62,797 bases of DNA from Opitutales bacterium (GTDB lineage Bacteria > Verrucomicrobiota > Verrucomicrobiia > Opitutales > JABSRG01): positions 1 through 62,797 of the forward strand of contig JANQKZ010000015.1 of the NCBI GenBank assembly GCA_028280845.1, given 5' to 3'. The notes beneath the pieces were generated by a model that saw nothing but the letters and a program-made list of their open reading frames with translations, had not been told where the DNA came from and searched no databases. Below, piece by piece: positions 52,288-61,740 of this stretch (its first letter is position 1; each line of letters begins with the position of its first letter). Made by a program: the position numbers and the translations under genes.

Positions 52288-55200
52288 CTACATCCATGTG
52301 GTGATTGGTTTTTCCAGAACAATCGGTGCGTTTATACCGCATAGCTCCAACTCACTTTCTGCATTGGGCATGACCCATTGGGGTGCTGTGGTCTGAATGC
52401 TTCTGAGTTCTCCATACTCCTTCATATCTTCGATGATGCGATTCCGCAAAGTAGTGTATACAGCAACCTCCAGCTCATTTTTCGTTTTCAACAGTCCTTT
52501 GGTCGGAAAACGAGCTTCGGGAAAACAGGAACTACCGATCACAATACCATTCAGTTTTGCTTCGTAGATTACCCTCGTATCGGAAAACCGCAGATACACT
52601 TCACCATCTGCTGGATTCAGAAATGTTGCTGGCGCCTTGAAACTAAGATGATAAATCGCTTTGCCGGAGAAATATCGTATTCGAGAATCACGTGACTTTG
52701 AGAACGATTTCAGTTCGCTTGTTCTCTCTGAAAATGGTTTTTCATTGAAACCAAAGAACTCCACCTCGCCATCAGATATCTCCAATTCCGATGTTTCGGG
52801 TGCCGAAGTTTTGATTTCCGCAGTTTCACCGTTGGTTTTCTTGAGCCGGTAGTTGTTGCTTACCGTACCACGAATCACAATGCCCTCTTGGTCATACTCG
52901 GCTTCTGGAATCGACTCCTTGGACGTACCGGGGAAATGGTGCTCACTCCCGATCCAGACTTGTTTAATCCGATCAGTTCGTCTGGGTTTACGAAATAGGA
53001 CGAACTGGGCTTCTCTTGGTCTCAATGTTATCGGTAGATGTGTGAGGCCGTTAACTTCATCAAAAACCGCAGTTTCGCGGGTTGTGCCTGTTGCTGGATC
53101 CCAGATTTCCGGTTGTTTTCCTGCGATGTTAAATCTGCACTGTAGGTGAACATCACGATCTTCCTGATTCACTAAGAAATAAAGATCATTTTCTCCGAAT
53201 CTCCGGTGTGTGTGAAGCAGGATGGGATCGTCGGGGTTTGCCGTTGAAAAATCAGGCTGTAACCCTAGTTCTTCCACTACCTTGCCAATGGGAGAACCGT
53301 AGATAACCAATCCTTTTTTGTAGTGGTTTTGTGTGACAGACTTACCATCGATAGCACCCCAGAGCCTCGTGCCGATGGTTGCCAATTTCCGGTCGTTGCT
53401 TTCGCTGTTGAGATGAGAAACGGTTTGGGTAGGGCGTGGACCGTAGACCACAGCACCTTGACTCACCAGTTCTTCTATTTTTTCCAAAACGGGAAGATCC
53501 ATTCTAGGAACTTCGGGAAGGATCAGGAGTTTGTAGCTCAAACCATTGATCATTGAGATTTCCCCGTTTGCGAGGTCGCTTCTCATGAGTGCATCTGTAT
53601 TGCACATCTGGATTCCATACTCCCTTGTAGCGAGGTGCAGCTCTTCCGGCATTTCGTGATCATAGGCCTCGTCACCGGCGTAGTACAGAAAATCCGCCAC
53701 ACGAATTCCTTTCTGGAGCATGTACTGTTGGCGTTTTAGATAGTCGAACCAGACAGAGCTTTTTTCCCACCAGGGCATCGTCCTGTTAAAATTCTGACCA
53801 AAGGGCCCCAGGGTGAAGATCAGATCCTTTTCCAATGGTTGGTGCACATGAGTGTGCAGCACCATCTGATTGGTTCCACCCGCACAGATGGCTGCCTCTC
53901 CAAAAAGCTTCATATCCCAGGGAGTTTCGCTGAAATCTGAATATCCTGTAAACGCTTCTGCCGGTACGACACTCCTACCATACAGATTTGCGGAATGTGC
54001 AGTTTCTGAAACTCTAACGTAGGATCTACTCTGGTAATCAAGGCTGCCTCGATTCCAATCGTATGCCCAGAATTCCACCATTGATGTGTCAAACAGACTA
54101 TTGGTTCTAAGGATATCTAAAGGAGGATAGTGGTGACTATGATAGGGTGCTTCTGCGTAGAATTTCAGGCCTGCACGCTCACAGAGTACCTGGTAGTGGT
54201 GGAAGTAGTTCTCCTCGACAAGCTCTGCCAATGTGGTTCGGTAATCCTGCAGGAAGCTTTCGGTTTGGTGGTTTGAATGCACCACATTTCCGCAGATTAC
54301 AGGTATCCATGGGGTAAGGCTGTAGCCTCGACGTTTTTCGAACTCTTCAGGAAGGGCTTTTGTCCAGTTTTGAAACTTGCATTCCCAGCTGTCGACAAAC
54401 AGGAATCGGAAAGTATCCCCGACGTGATCGCCAGCATGATCGATCAGTTTTTGTGGAAACTGGGAAAAGTGGTGTTCAAGGGCCGCTTTGTCCATTTTGT
54501 CACATTCCAGACCAGTGCCCGCTTTGGAGGCTGGAGCATTGACGGTATTGGTAGTTGTGAAGCCAAAGCGAACAACTCTCCAGGTTCCCTCTGGAGCAGA
54601 CCACGTGAATCGTCCATCGGACTGTAGTCGGTCCGTCAAATCCAGGATATCACTCTGCTCGATTGGAGTGAAATCGCTTTGATTTTGATGTGAAAGAGCG
54701 TTTTGGGATACCACATGTTCTCTGGCGACAACTTTATCTATATGATGGGACAGTCCGGGAAAATAGAGCGGAATCTCCCCATTTTGCAGGATTTCCAGAT
54801 GGTTGATCAGGAAAGGAGTGCCTTCTTCGTGCTCTATCAGTTTTCTAAACTCAAACCGAATGTGTCGGACCTTGTCTGTGCGAAATGAAAGCTCGTTGAT
54901 TTCATCGGAAATCAACTGACGAAAGCAGCCTTTTTTCTCAAAGGTCGAACCGTCCTGGGAAGTAAAAACACAGATTTCAAGGTCCTGGTCGTCGGGCGGA
55001 TAGTCTTCTCCAAACGCATACACCGGAAACAATTGGACTATTTCTACGGCGATTGGATCTTTATAGGAGACTTCCAACACATCACCCTCTGCAACACTGA
55101 TTCCCTGACCAAAAGGATATCCATCTCTGAGAACACTGCCGATGTTTTCACCGTTGTGGCGGTAAACGGCATCATTCCTCAACTGCTCGCGAACTCCGGG

Positions 55201-55818
55201 CAGTTGGTAGGCATAGATGGAAACGTCCTCATAGTAACCACGGTTTGAGAATGGAATCGGAAGCTTCGTTTCGATTTCTTGATCACCCTCGATGAGACTG
55301 ATGTTCCACGTGCACATTTTCATCGATTGCTCCGGGGAGTTCCAGGGGCCTCCGGATGTGGACCACCCATCGCAGTTGTGCACACCTATTTTGAGCCCGT
55401 ATACTTTGGCTCTGTCCAGTGCGTATCGAAACAGTTCGTACCACTCATCCGAGTTGAACTTAACAGGAGGTATCCCAAAATCCTGCTCGTTAAACATCGT
55501 CACATTGAAAAGGGTAACCTCTGAAATGTTTTGATCGGCGATGGAGCGTAAATCGCGGTCGATTCCTTCGCGAGTGATGGCATTGTCCATCCAGTGCCAC
55601 CAGGTGTGTATGGTCGTTTCGTTTGTTGGGTCGTGGAACACTCTCTCATCAAAGACCTGATGAGCATTCTTCTGGGCAAGCATCTGGCGTTTTACTGCCT
55701 CTGTTCGGGAAGCAGGCAACAAGCCCGGTAGAACAAAAACTCCAGCACCCACTGCTGACTTTTTGAGAAAATCTCTACGCTTGAGGGATAGAAAACTAGA
55801 ATCTGACGATAGGGGCAT
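52288..55818 (-). CDS. GH106 alpha-L-rhamnosidase-like, Tat-exported
   Basis: A 1176-residue secreted hydrolase of the GH106 type. The N-terminus has a twin-arginine motif (RRDFLKK) and hydrophobic core (SAVGAGVFVLPGLLPASR), so it is folded before export. The catalytic part starts with TWWHWMDNAITREGIDRDL and continues through GVHNCDGWSTSGGPWNSPE and RFLFVDSWECKFQNWTKALP. The C-terminus adds a beta-sandwich (ATFLNPADGEVYLRFSDTRV). GH106 removes terminal rhamnose from plant, algal or bacterial polysaccharides. Its base composition looks more A/T-rich than the core genes. It is flanked by repeat copies 1 and 2. Confidence 0.85.
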   Translation of the reverse strand: MPLSSDSSFLSLKRRDFLKKSAVGAGVFVLPGLLPASRTEAVKRQMLAQKNAHQVFDERVFHDPTNETTIHTWWHWMDNAITREGIDRDLRSIADQNISEVTLFNVTMFNEQDFGIPPVKFNSDEWYELFRYALDRAKVYGLKIGVHNCDGWSTSGGPWNSPEQSMKMCTWNISLIEGDQEIETKLPIPFSNRGYYEDVSIYAYQLPGVREQLRNDAVYRHNGENIGSVLRDGYPFGQGISVAEGDVLEVSYKDPIAVEIVQLFPVYAFGEDYPPDDQDLEICVFTSQDGSTFEKKGCFRQLISDEINELSFRTDKVRHIRFEFRKLIEHEEGTPFLINHLEILQNGEIPLYFPGLSHHIDKVVAREHVVSQNALSHQNQSDFTPIEQSDILDLTDRLQSDGRFTWSAPEGTWRVVRFGFTTTNTVNAPASKAGTGLECDKMDKAALEHHFSQFPQKLIDHAGDHVGDTFRFLFVDSWECKFQNWTKALPEEFEKRRGYSLTPWIPVICGNVVHSNHQTESFLQDYRTTLAELVEENYFHHYQVLCERAGLKFYAEAPYHSHHYPPLDILRTNSLFDTSMVEFWAYDWNRGSLDYQSRSYVRVSETAHSANLYGRSVVPAEAFTGYSDFSETPWDMKLFGEAAICAGGTNQMVLHTHVHQPLEKDLIFTLGPFGQNFNRTMPWWEKSSVWFDYLKRQQYMLQKGIRVADFLYYAGDEAYDHEMPEELHLATREYGIQMCNTDALMRSDLANGEISMINGLSYKLLILPEVPRMDLPVLEKIEELVSQGAVVYGPRPTQTVSHLNSESNDRKLATIGTRLWGAIDGKSVTQNHYKKGLVIYGSPIGKVVEELGLQPDFSTANPDDPILLHTHRRFGENDLYFLVNQEDRDVHLQCRFNIAGKQPEIWDPATGTTRETAVFDEVNGLTHLPITLRPREAQFVLFRKPRRTDRIKQVWIGSEHHFPGTSKESIPEAEYDQEGIVIRGTVSNNYRLKKTNGETAEIKTSAPETSELEISDGEVEFFGFNEKPFSERTSELKSFSKSRDSRIRYFSGKAIYHLSFKAPATFLNPADGEVYLRFSDTRVIYEAKLNGIVIGSSCFPEARFPTKGLLKTKNELEVAVYTTLRNRIIEDMKEYGELRSIQTTAPQWVMPNAESELELCGINAPIVLEKPITTWM

Positions 55819-55887
55819 AAAACTACTGTATCATAGGGTTGTGTCGTATGGGACAGAAAAGAACTGAAACCCATGTAAAATCAGAGA

Positions 55888-55939
55888 GCTGATAGGAATT
55901 TGCTTTTTAGCGGTGTCAGCCGCTGAGGTGGGGGTTGTA
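55888..55939 (+). repeat. Hairpin repeat family, copy 2
   Basis: The stem is AGCGGT-GTCA-GCCGCT, closing with one G-T wobble pair. It lies 69 bases upstream of the GH106 start. On its other side the truncated symporter begins at once. Confidence 0.88.
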
Positions 55940-56610
55940 TGTTCTGGCTGGCATGGGGACGGGTGATGAGAGTCGCTATTTTGGGGCAAAAAGTGATCGC
56001 GATTGCGCTCTACAATCAATGTTACAAGGCGTAACTGTTGCCTTCCGTTGGCCGATGATGATTGGCTTTGCAGTGCTTGGCCTATTTCTAATCAATGAAC
56101 TTTTCCCTAATCAGGATCGCACCGAAGAGACTACCAACATTATTCATGAATACTACCCAGATATTGAGCCTGGCTTCTGGCATGATTTAACCGCAAAAAT
56201 TGTAAATGACCCGGAAGCCTGTGTCCCGGCAATGGTCCGGCAAATCCAGGGAGTACTGGGTGAAGACTGGCAACGAAAGCTGCCGGTGATCAGCTACAAC
56301 GGCACAGTTAATCCGGAACAAATCCTGCCTGCCGTAATGTTGAATCGTATACCTCTTGGCCTTCGTGGATTTTTGCTGGTAGCTATGCTTGCTGCAATGA
56401 TGTCGACCTGAGCAAGCGAAGTAAATAAAAGTGCAGCCCAATTCGTTAAGGATATATATCAGAATTTTCTTCGACCTAGAGCACCTAACAGAGAACTGAT
56501 CGCTATCTCCTGCCTATCGGCAGCAGGCATCGTCATTGGTGCTTTCCGGATGGGTGTTTCTGCGGAAAGTATTAATGATCTGTGGGGCTGATCATCATGA
56601 GTCTGACGCC
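55940..56610 (+). pseudogene. SSS-family sodium/solute symporter remnant
   Basis: The reading frame encodes LAGMGTGDESRYFGAKSDRD, RWPMMIGFAVLGLFLINELF and GLRGFLLVAMLAAMMST, the C-terminal half of a sodium:solute symporter (SLC5). It has an internal TGA at 56409, after which homology continues (EVNKSAAQFVKDIYQNFLRP, then ESINDLWG), a second TGA at 56589 where a one-base loss breaks the WGW-like motif, and no convincing 3' end. The 5' half is absent: the homology starts within a few bases of repeat copy 2. SSS proteins import sugars or acids with Na+. Confidence 0.8.
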
Positions 56611-56671
56611 GAAGGCCTGGAAGCGCTGGGATAGCTTTAGGCAAAAGATTCAGGCCGCTATCTTTTTGTGC

Positions 56672-58090
56672 TCAGGGTATGACCAAAGAGCCATAGAGAT
56701 TGTTATACTTGTCTGATAGAGCTTTGTCTGTGGAGGACCGATCACTGGCATTTAATTGCAGTTGGGCGATGGAGTCCGCCACTTGATCAAAGCGCTCGGC
56801 ATCGACTGAAGAAATTAAATACCGCAATGTCCTCTGACGAAGTTCGGGCTCCGCGATGGAGGCGGCCAATGTGACTGCTGTTGCGGGTTGGGACTCAATG
56901 TAGTGGTGGCTTATCGCTTGGGCGCCGGCGTCTCGAACCACGCCGTCGGGCAATTCGCCAAACCAGGCGATGGTTGACTCATGGTTTTGAATCAACTGAT
57001 GACCGATCAGGCGGCGCGTCGTTTCAGCTTGGGCATTTTCCGGTAGAGCTCTGAGCGCCCCGAATGCCTGGGTCGGATTGTCTTTCGCGACACGATTCAA
57101 AATCGATTCGAAGGTGTCGGTTGCAAATTCGTTCACATGTGGATGGTTCACTACAAAATCCAGGAACACATCTGGCGCCGGATCATCATGAGATCGAATG
57201 TATTCGGTGATAACTGATTCCTGCGAGTGGGGGCTATCCAGCTTGGCCATCCACGACTTCAAGGTCTTCAGATCCTGCCCGTTCCAGTTGCGAACCAACT
57301 CCACGGCGAGTTGGGTATGGATGTTCGAGGCATCCAACTGAAGGACCAGCTCCGAGGCTTCTTCGGGGAAATCTGCAATGTAGCCGCGCATGATGTGCGT
57401 ATAGCAATCGGTGAGCAAATGGTCCGAAGCATCGGAGGTCGCCAAGCCCTCTATCCAGGCAAACGCCAAATCATAGTCCTTACCAATCCAGCCTTCGGCA
57501 ATGGATCGCATGATCACTTCACGGTCACCCTGCTCCTTGACTGTAGGCAAAAGCTCGATGCTTCGCTCGGGATTTGTTTTCGCAAGATGGGCGAGAGCCT
57601 GACGTAAATGCATTTGGTAATCGGACGTGTGCATCGCTTGCTTATTATGCTCAATCCAGAGATACAGGGCTTCGGGCTCTTGAAGCGCCCATTGCCTAGC
57701 AAGGACGCCCGTCATTTCCCGTTTCTGGTCCGCAGGTGCACTCAAGAGGAAATCAGAGGCGGCTATTGGATCACGGGTGCAGAGATTGAGAAAAAAACGA
57801 CTCAGCACATAACCCTCCATTGAGTTTAAAGTATCGTCAAAAACTACCGGGTATTGTTCCGCAATGGATGCCAAAGAGGCGAGGAGCTCCGGCTGAGCTG
57901 GGGCGATCGCATGGTCTTCAATGCGTGGTTTTACGGAGCTTTGAGCATTATCTTTCAGCGAAGATTGAGCGCTCTCGATTACTTCGATGTGTTGATCGTG
58001 AAGTCCATCCACATATGGCCGCAAAGCCATGCCAGCCATCATCGAAATAATAGCAACTGTCAGGTATTTGGCTGAGCGGTTGAAAGACAT
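56672..58090 (-). CDS. Helical-repeat protein, hypothetical
   Basis: A 472-residue protein with an N-terminal membrane anchor (YLTVAIISMMAGMALRPY). The rest is all-helical, with an irregular repeat of about 33-36 residues containing the pattern ALxxWIE/ALxxLPE (for example ALQEPEALYLWIEHNKQ, DYDLAFAWIEGLAT, NPTQAFGALRALPENAQ, ESTIAWFGELPDGVV). Such anchored helical-repeat proteins are common and numerous in Verrucomicrobiota, with no known biochemical role. It likely faces the periplasm and binds other proteins. No operon partner is visible. Confidence 0.7.
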   Translation of the reverse strand: MSFNRSAKYLTVAIISMMAGMALRPYVDGLHDQHIEVIESAQSSLKDNAQSSVKPRIEDHAIAPAQPELLASLASIAEQYPVVFDDTLNSMEGYVLSRFFLNLCTRDPIAASDFLLSAPADQKREMTGVLARQWALQEPEALYLWIEHNKQAMHTSDYQMHLRQALAHLAKTNPERSIELLPTVKEQGDREVIMRSIAEGWIGKDYDLAFAWIEGLATSDASDHLLTDCYTHIMRGYIADFPEEASELVLQLDASNIHTQLAVELVRNWNGQDLKTLKSWMAKLDSPHSQESVITEYIRSHDDPAPDVFLDFVVNHPHVNEFATDTFESILNRVAKDNPTQAFGALRALPENAQAETTRRLIGHQLIQNHESTIAWFGELPDGVVRDAGAQAISHHYIESQPATAVTLAASIAEPELRQRTLRYLISSVDAERFDQVADSIAQLQLNASDRSSTDKALSDKYNNLYGSLVIP

Positions 58091-58219
58091 CTATGTCCGG
58101 TTGAATGGCTATTTCAGGTCAGGAAACGCTTTTCAATTAAGTTTGCGACCAGGAGGCAAACAGTCTCCTGATCACAATCAATCATGAAGATTGTTCCGTT
58201 TGAAGGGTGTTTACGACTT

Positions 58220-59737
58220 CTATTCTTTTTTAATGAAAATCCAGTCTACGTTGGTATCGCCAGTGACGAAAATAAGTTCCACATCAGCAACACCGCGAGA
58301 CATGTTAACGCCTGTCGCGAGGTGAATGGTGTCCCAGTTTTGCCAACCACCGGTCGCTGGCAGATTGACGACGCCGAGATCCTGACCCTTGACTCTCAGC
58401 CTGACTTGCTGGTTTCCTGGGGCCGAATACCTGAGTGTAAAGCGGTAGTTGCCGTTGGCGAAAAACACGCCGATATGCCTTATGCTTTCCCCGGCCTGAG
58501 TCCAGCCCACATTCCAACCATTGCCATCGCCAGTGTCCTGAATGTCCAGATCTCCGCCTCTTCTGAACTTGCCGCCATAGTTGCCTGAGCTAAAGTCATT
58601 GTAAGTGTCACAAGCTTCGGCTTCGAGTTTCATCGTGCGTGCATCCGGATCATTGAATTCCTGCAGGTAGTTGATATACTGGTTGGGATAACTCCAGCCC
58701 GGGGCGTCGCTTCGATAAAGGGCATTCGATTCCTGGTAATTAGTCCATCCCTCGATCAAGGTGAATGAGGTGTCCAGTGTGCTCACAATGCCATTGTAGA
58801 ATGTACTACCATTGTTTCTTGGGATAATCTGATTGGGATTCGTAGGATGACTCGGGTTGACATAGCCGGGAATCACAGTGCCAATGCGATGCTTGTGGTC
58901 AACCACAGTCCAAGGTTCGTTGGGGGGTGAGAACCAGCCATTTAAACCATACACGTCGGGATTGTTGCGAACAGAGCTATCTCCCCAAAATTCGTCAACG
59001 GAAGCTTTATCCGGAACGAAGTAGGGACGAACGCCATAGACCACTTCAAAATGGTTCGCGAGCCAGGTGAGTCGATTCGTGTAGTTGTTTGCGTGGTTGA
59101 TGCAGCCTCCCGTCATTGCTGGGTTCAAGCCCCATATTTGAATGACCGGTCTTCCATTGATGCGATACCACCATTGGGAAGGAACCGTGTTGAACCAGGG
59201 AGCGACATTCTCATCAAAGACAATCCGGGCAAACATATTGTTGTTGGCCAAATCGAATGGCTGACTGTAGATTGATTGGGCTCGTATCCCCCAGTTGGCG
59301 GTATCCAGGAAGCACGCAACTTTCATGATATTTGGCGTAACGCCTGCGCGGTTAAATGCGTCGATCAACCCCGATAGTTCTATGGGGTTCATGTTCCCCT
59401 CTCCCGTGCCGCGAGAGGCCATCAGGATGACAGGCATCCGGGCTTGAATCTGCTCTGCTACCAAATTGTCCCACCAATCCGCATCGCGATTATATGATTT
59501 AAAGAGGGGCTGTTCGCTGCTGGCCGCCGCGTGGTGTTCGTGCACGTCATATCCAGAGAGAGACATGAAGGTGGTACGGGAGCCGGAAGGTGGAAGCAGT
59601 GTAATGTCTGCGGCTGGCACCGCAGCCTCACCGACATTGCTTAACGATAGGCACAATGTTGCTAAGATGGTTTTTGATAAGCAATGAGTGCTGGGGGGGG
59701 ATTTTAGGTGTCTTGTAACACCGTAGAGGGTATTCAT
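58220..59737 (-). CDS. DUF5010-type glycoside hydrolase-like protein with CBM6
   Basis: A 505-residue secreted protein. A signal peptide (ILATLCLSLSNVGEAAVPA) precedes a barrel-like domain with YDVHEHHAAASS, QARMPVILMASRGTG, WWYRINGRPVIQIWGLNP and NPDVYGLNGWFSPPNEPW, a DUF5010/GH71/GH99-like pattern. The last 140 residues form a CBM6 (KLEAEACDTYNDFSSGNYGG, then GGDLDIQDTGDGNGWNVGW, and SAPGNQQVRLRVKG). It probably cleaves an alpha- or beta-glucan/mannan type polymer outside the cytosol; substrate uncertain. Repeat copy 3 ends just 14 bases upstream of the start codon. Confidence 0.75.
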   Translation of the reverse strand: MNTLYGVTRHLKSPPSTHCLSKTILATLCLSLSNVGEAAVPAADITLLPPSGSRTTFMSLSGYDVHEHHAAASSEQPLFKSYNRDADWWDNLVAEQIQARMPVILMASRGTGEGNMNPIELSGLIDAFNRAGVTPNIMKVACFLDTANWGIRAQSIYSQPFDLANNNMFARIVFDENVAPWFNTVPSQWWYRINGRPVIQIWGLNPAMTGGCINHANNYTNRLTWLANHFEVVYGVRPYFVPDKASVDEFWGDSSVRNNPDVYGLNGWFSPPNEPWTVVDHKHRIGTVIPGYVNPSHPTNPNQIIPRNNGSTFYNGIVSTLDTSFTLIEGWTNYQESNALYRSDAPGWSYPNQYINYLQEFNDPDARTMKLEAEACDTYNDFSSGNYGGKFRRGGDLDIQDTGDGNGWNVGWTQAGESIRHIGVFFANGNYRFTLRYSAPGNQQVRLRVKGQDLGVVNLPATGGWQNWDTIHLATGVNMSRGVADVELIFVTGDTNVDWIFIKKE

Positions 59738-59751
59738 CTTTGTATTTTTTG

Positions 59752-59803
59752 GCTGATAGGAATTTGCTTTTTGGCGGCGTCAGCCGCCGAGGTGGGGGTT
59801 GTT
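59752..59803 (+). repeat. Hairpin repeat family, copy 3
   Basis: The stem is GCGGC-GTCA-GCCGC and the run before it reads TTTTTGG instead of TTTTTAG. It lies 14 bases upstream of the DUF5010/CBM6 start codon, so that gene's leader, and perhaps its promoter, must include the repeat. Confidence 0.88.
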
Positions 59804-60039
59804 TGAATGTTTTCCGCTTGCGGCAGAACAAACCCTGCAGTCGCAGGGGAATGGGGTATCCAGTTTCCCCATTTCCTTATCCTAATGGTTTTCAGCAGTT
59901 TAAGATATCATCGCGGCTGCTGGTATTTCATCATTAAACCCTGGAGAAGGGACTGAAACCAATAATGAGAGAGGGTTATTGATTTTCTTAATATGACATC
60001 ATCTATTGTTATGAGCGCGCCTTGGAGGCCTCATAACCA
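59804..60039. other. Spacer between repeat copies 3 and 4
   Basis: No gene was recognised. It contains a hairpin CCTGC-AGTC-GCAGG at about 59839-59852. Near its right end GTTATGAG (60008-60015) and CTCATAAC (60030-60037) enclose GCC-TTGGA-GGC. That makes an 11-bp stem with a 3-base bulge ending 2 bases before repeat copy 4. Confidence 0.5.
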
Positions 60040-60091
60040 GCTGATAGGAATTTGCTTTTTAGCGGTGTCAGCCGCCGAGGTGGGGGTTGTA
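60040..60091 (+). repeat. Hairpin repeat family, copy 4
   Basis: The stem reads GCGGT-GTCA-GCCGC with a T-G wobble. It lies 124 bases beyond the stop codon of the PL6 gene, and directly follows the GTTATGAG/CTCATAAC hairpin. Confidence 0.88.
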
Positions 60092-60215
60092 GCGATTTGT
60101 GTCGTGACTTCCGTGAGGAATAAAGCCCAGGCCGAGAAAGGAATCGACTCCTCGCTTTGTCCAGGTGGGCTGGGACGGCGAGAGTCCAATCGGGTTCGCA
60201 ACACAATCGAGAAAA
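60092..60215. other. Spacer between repeat copy 4 and the PL6 gene
   Basis: About 124 bases downstream of the lyase. On the minus strand a stop-free frame reads LGLGFIPHGSHDTNRYN, which could be a coding remnant truncated at the repeat like the other two. No family could be assigned. Confidence 0.3.
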
Positions 60216-61625
60216 TCACATTCGCATCCAGCGAGGTCCCACATCCGATGGCGCAAGTGGGATCCTGGGGCGAGGTGTCGGTCGCTCATCTGCGCCGATA
60301 TCTGGCCTCGTGTCACGTGGGTCGCCATCGATATCTCGAATCGCCTCCCTCAGCGGTAGTCCGGTATCCACCGCGTCGGCGATATCGGGGCGCAATCGCT
60401 GGACTGCGGACTCGAATGGCGGCGGGGCGGGCACAATCTCGATCCCGGATGGGGGCACCTGCCATTGGGCCGTTTCGTCGTTGGTTGCGAGGAGATTGCT
60501 CTGCCACGTGGTTTCAGCCGTTTGCAGGTAGGGAAAAGGGGGGTCGCTCGGGTTGATAAACAAGTTGTTGCAGACGCGGAGACCTTGGGGCGGGCGCTCT
60601 AGGCCACCGAAGACGATTGCTCCCCCCTGGCCTCCGACAATGGTATTGTGGGCGATCAGCGAATGCAGTGTGCGCTGGTAGCCGCGGGTGGATGGTTCGC
60701 CTGCATCGTAGTCGCCGCCGGGAAACAGAATCGCGCCGTTTTTGGCATCAACGATGTAGTTGTTTACGATGACATTACCGTCTCCATAAGCCCGAATACC
60801 GACATCGGTATTGATGAGGTAGTTGCCTTCCACGCGAGCGGCATTGCCCGCCCGCAGCACGATGCCGCCACGCCAACTGTCTTGGATCGTATTATGGCGG
60901 ATGAGGTTGCCCGAGGATTTGCTGGAGACGATCTCCCGATCGCCGTTGCAATTGATAAACAGGTTTTCTTCGACGATGGTGTGAGAGTAGGCGTATTGCC
61001 AATCCAGGTACACCTGCTGCCCGATTTGCACGGGCTCTTGGCCATTATTGCTGAGCCTGTCGATATCGCGAAAGTAGTTGCGGCGGATGATATTGTGCAC
61101 CGTGCCTTCGCCTTTCTGATCGGGACGGACGAGGATGCTCACACCGATGGAGCGGTTGCCCTCCATGTAGTTAAATTCAAAGATGTTGTGGTTGGCTCCC
61201 GCTCGAAACTGGACGATATGCTTTTTCACGCCTTGACCCGTATTGATAAAAGCGCAGTGGCTGATGCGGCAGCGGTCGGCGGCCGTAAGATTCAAAATGT
61301 TGGGGTGGGGGATATCGGCAAAGCGAAAGCCCTCAAAAATGACATAGGATGCGGAAATATCGATGGTACACGCTTCCGTAAAAGTTACGGATCCTCCCTC
61401 TTCCGCCCGAATCGTGATGGGCGCTTCCGGTTTGCCCGAGCGATCGACGAAGAGGGATACCTGCCGATAGGTACCGGACGCGAGCACATACTCGGAGCCC
61501 GGACGGGCGAGACGCAGCGCTCGCTGGAGATCGGCGACAGACGTAAAGGTCTCGGTCGGCTCCTGCGCTCGCACAGCAGCTAGCACCGTTAGCGCAAAAA
61601 TCGCAGTCCAAAGTAGATTTCGCAT
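60216..61625 (-). CDS. PL6-family polysaccharide lyase (alginate/chondroitinase-B type)
   Basis: A 469-residue secreted lyase. A signal peptide (LLWTAIFALTVLAAVRAQ) precedes a right-handed parallel beta-helix. The PL6 active-site features are visible: the calcium-binding NNGQEPVQIG, then NGDREIVSSKSSGNLIRHN with the conserved Glu and Lys, and GGIVLRAGNAARVEGN with the Arg. PL6 enzymes cleave alginate or related uronate polymers by beta-elimination. The tail (GDPRDTRPDIGADE) is the common beta-helix ending. The gene is more G/C-rich than its GH106 neighbour. It is flanked by repeat copies 4 and 5. Confidence 0.87.
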   Translation of the reverse strand: MRNLLWTAIFALTVLAAVRAQEPTETFTSVADLQRALRLARPGSEYVLASGTYRQVSLFVDRSGKPEAPITIRAEEGGSVTFTEACTIDISASYVIFEGFRFADIPHPNILNLTAADRCRISHCAFINTGQGVKKHIVQFRAGANHNIFEFNYMEGNRSIGVSILVRPDQKGEGTVHNIIRRNYFRDIDRLSNNGQEPVQIGQQVYLDWQYAYSHTIVEENLFINCNGDREIVSSKSSGNLIRHNTIQDSWRGGIVLRAGNAARVEGNYLINTDVGIRAYGDGNVIVNNYIVDAKNGAILFPGGDYDAGEPSTRGYQRTLHSLIAHNTIVGGQGGAIVFGGLERPPQGLRVCNNLFINPSDPPFPYLQTAETTWQSNLLATNDETAQWQVPPSGIEIVPAPPPFESAVQRLRPDIADAVDTGLPLREAIRDIDGDPRDTRPDIGADERPTPRPRIPLAPSDVGPRWMRM

Positions 61626-61690
61626 AAGCCTGACGGAAGGAATTACGGTTTCACCGAGAAGCCATTGTCAGTTCTAGCTATTGCTGGCTG

Positions 61691-61740
61691 GCTAATAGGA
61701 ATTTGCTTTTTAGCGGCGTCAGCCGCCGAGGTGGGGGGTA
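61691..61740 (+). repeat. Hairpin repeat family, copy 5
   Basis: The start reads GCTAATAGG instead of GCTGATAGG, the stem is GCGGC-GTCA-GCCGC, and the end differs (GGGGGGTA). It lies 65 bases upstream of the PL6 start. The bile-acid symporter family gene is cut off at its other edge. Confidence 0.88.

Noticed and set aside
55935-56411. Intact 158-residue membrane protein
   Set aside because: Symporter homology continues past the stop and the N-terminal half is absent; it is a pseudogene fragment, and its start codon lies in the repeat.
60648-61583. Plus-strand frame of 311 codons
   Set aside because: Antisense to the PL6 lyase, whose active-site motifs are intact.
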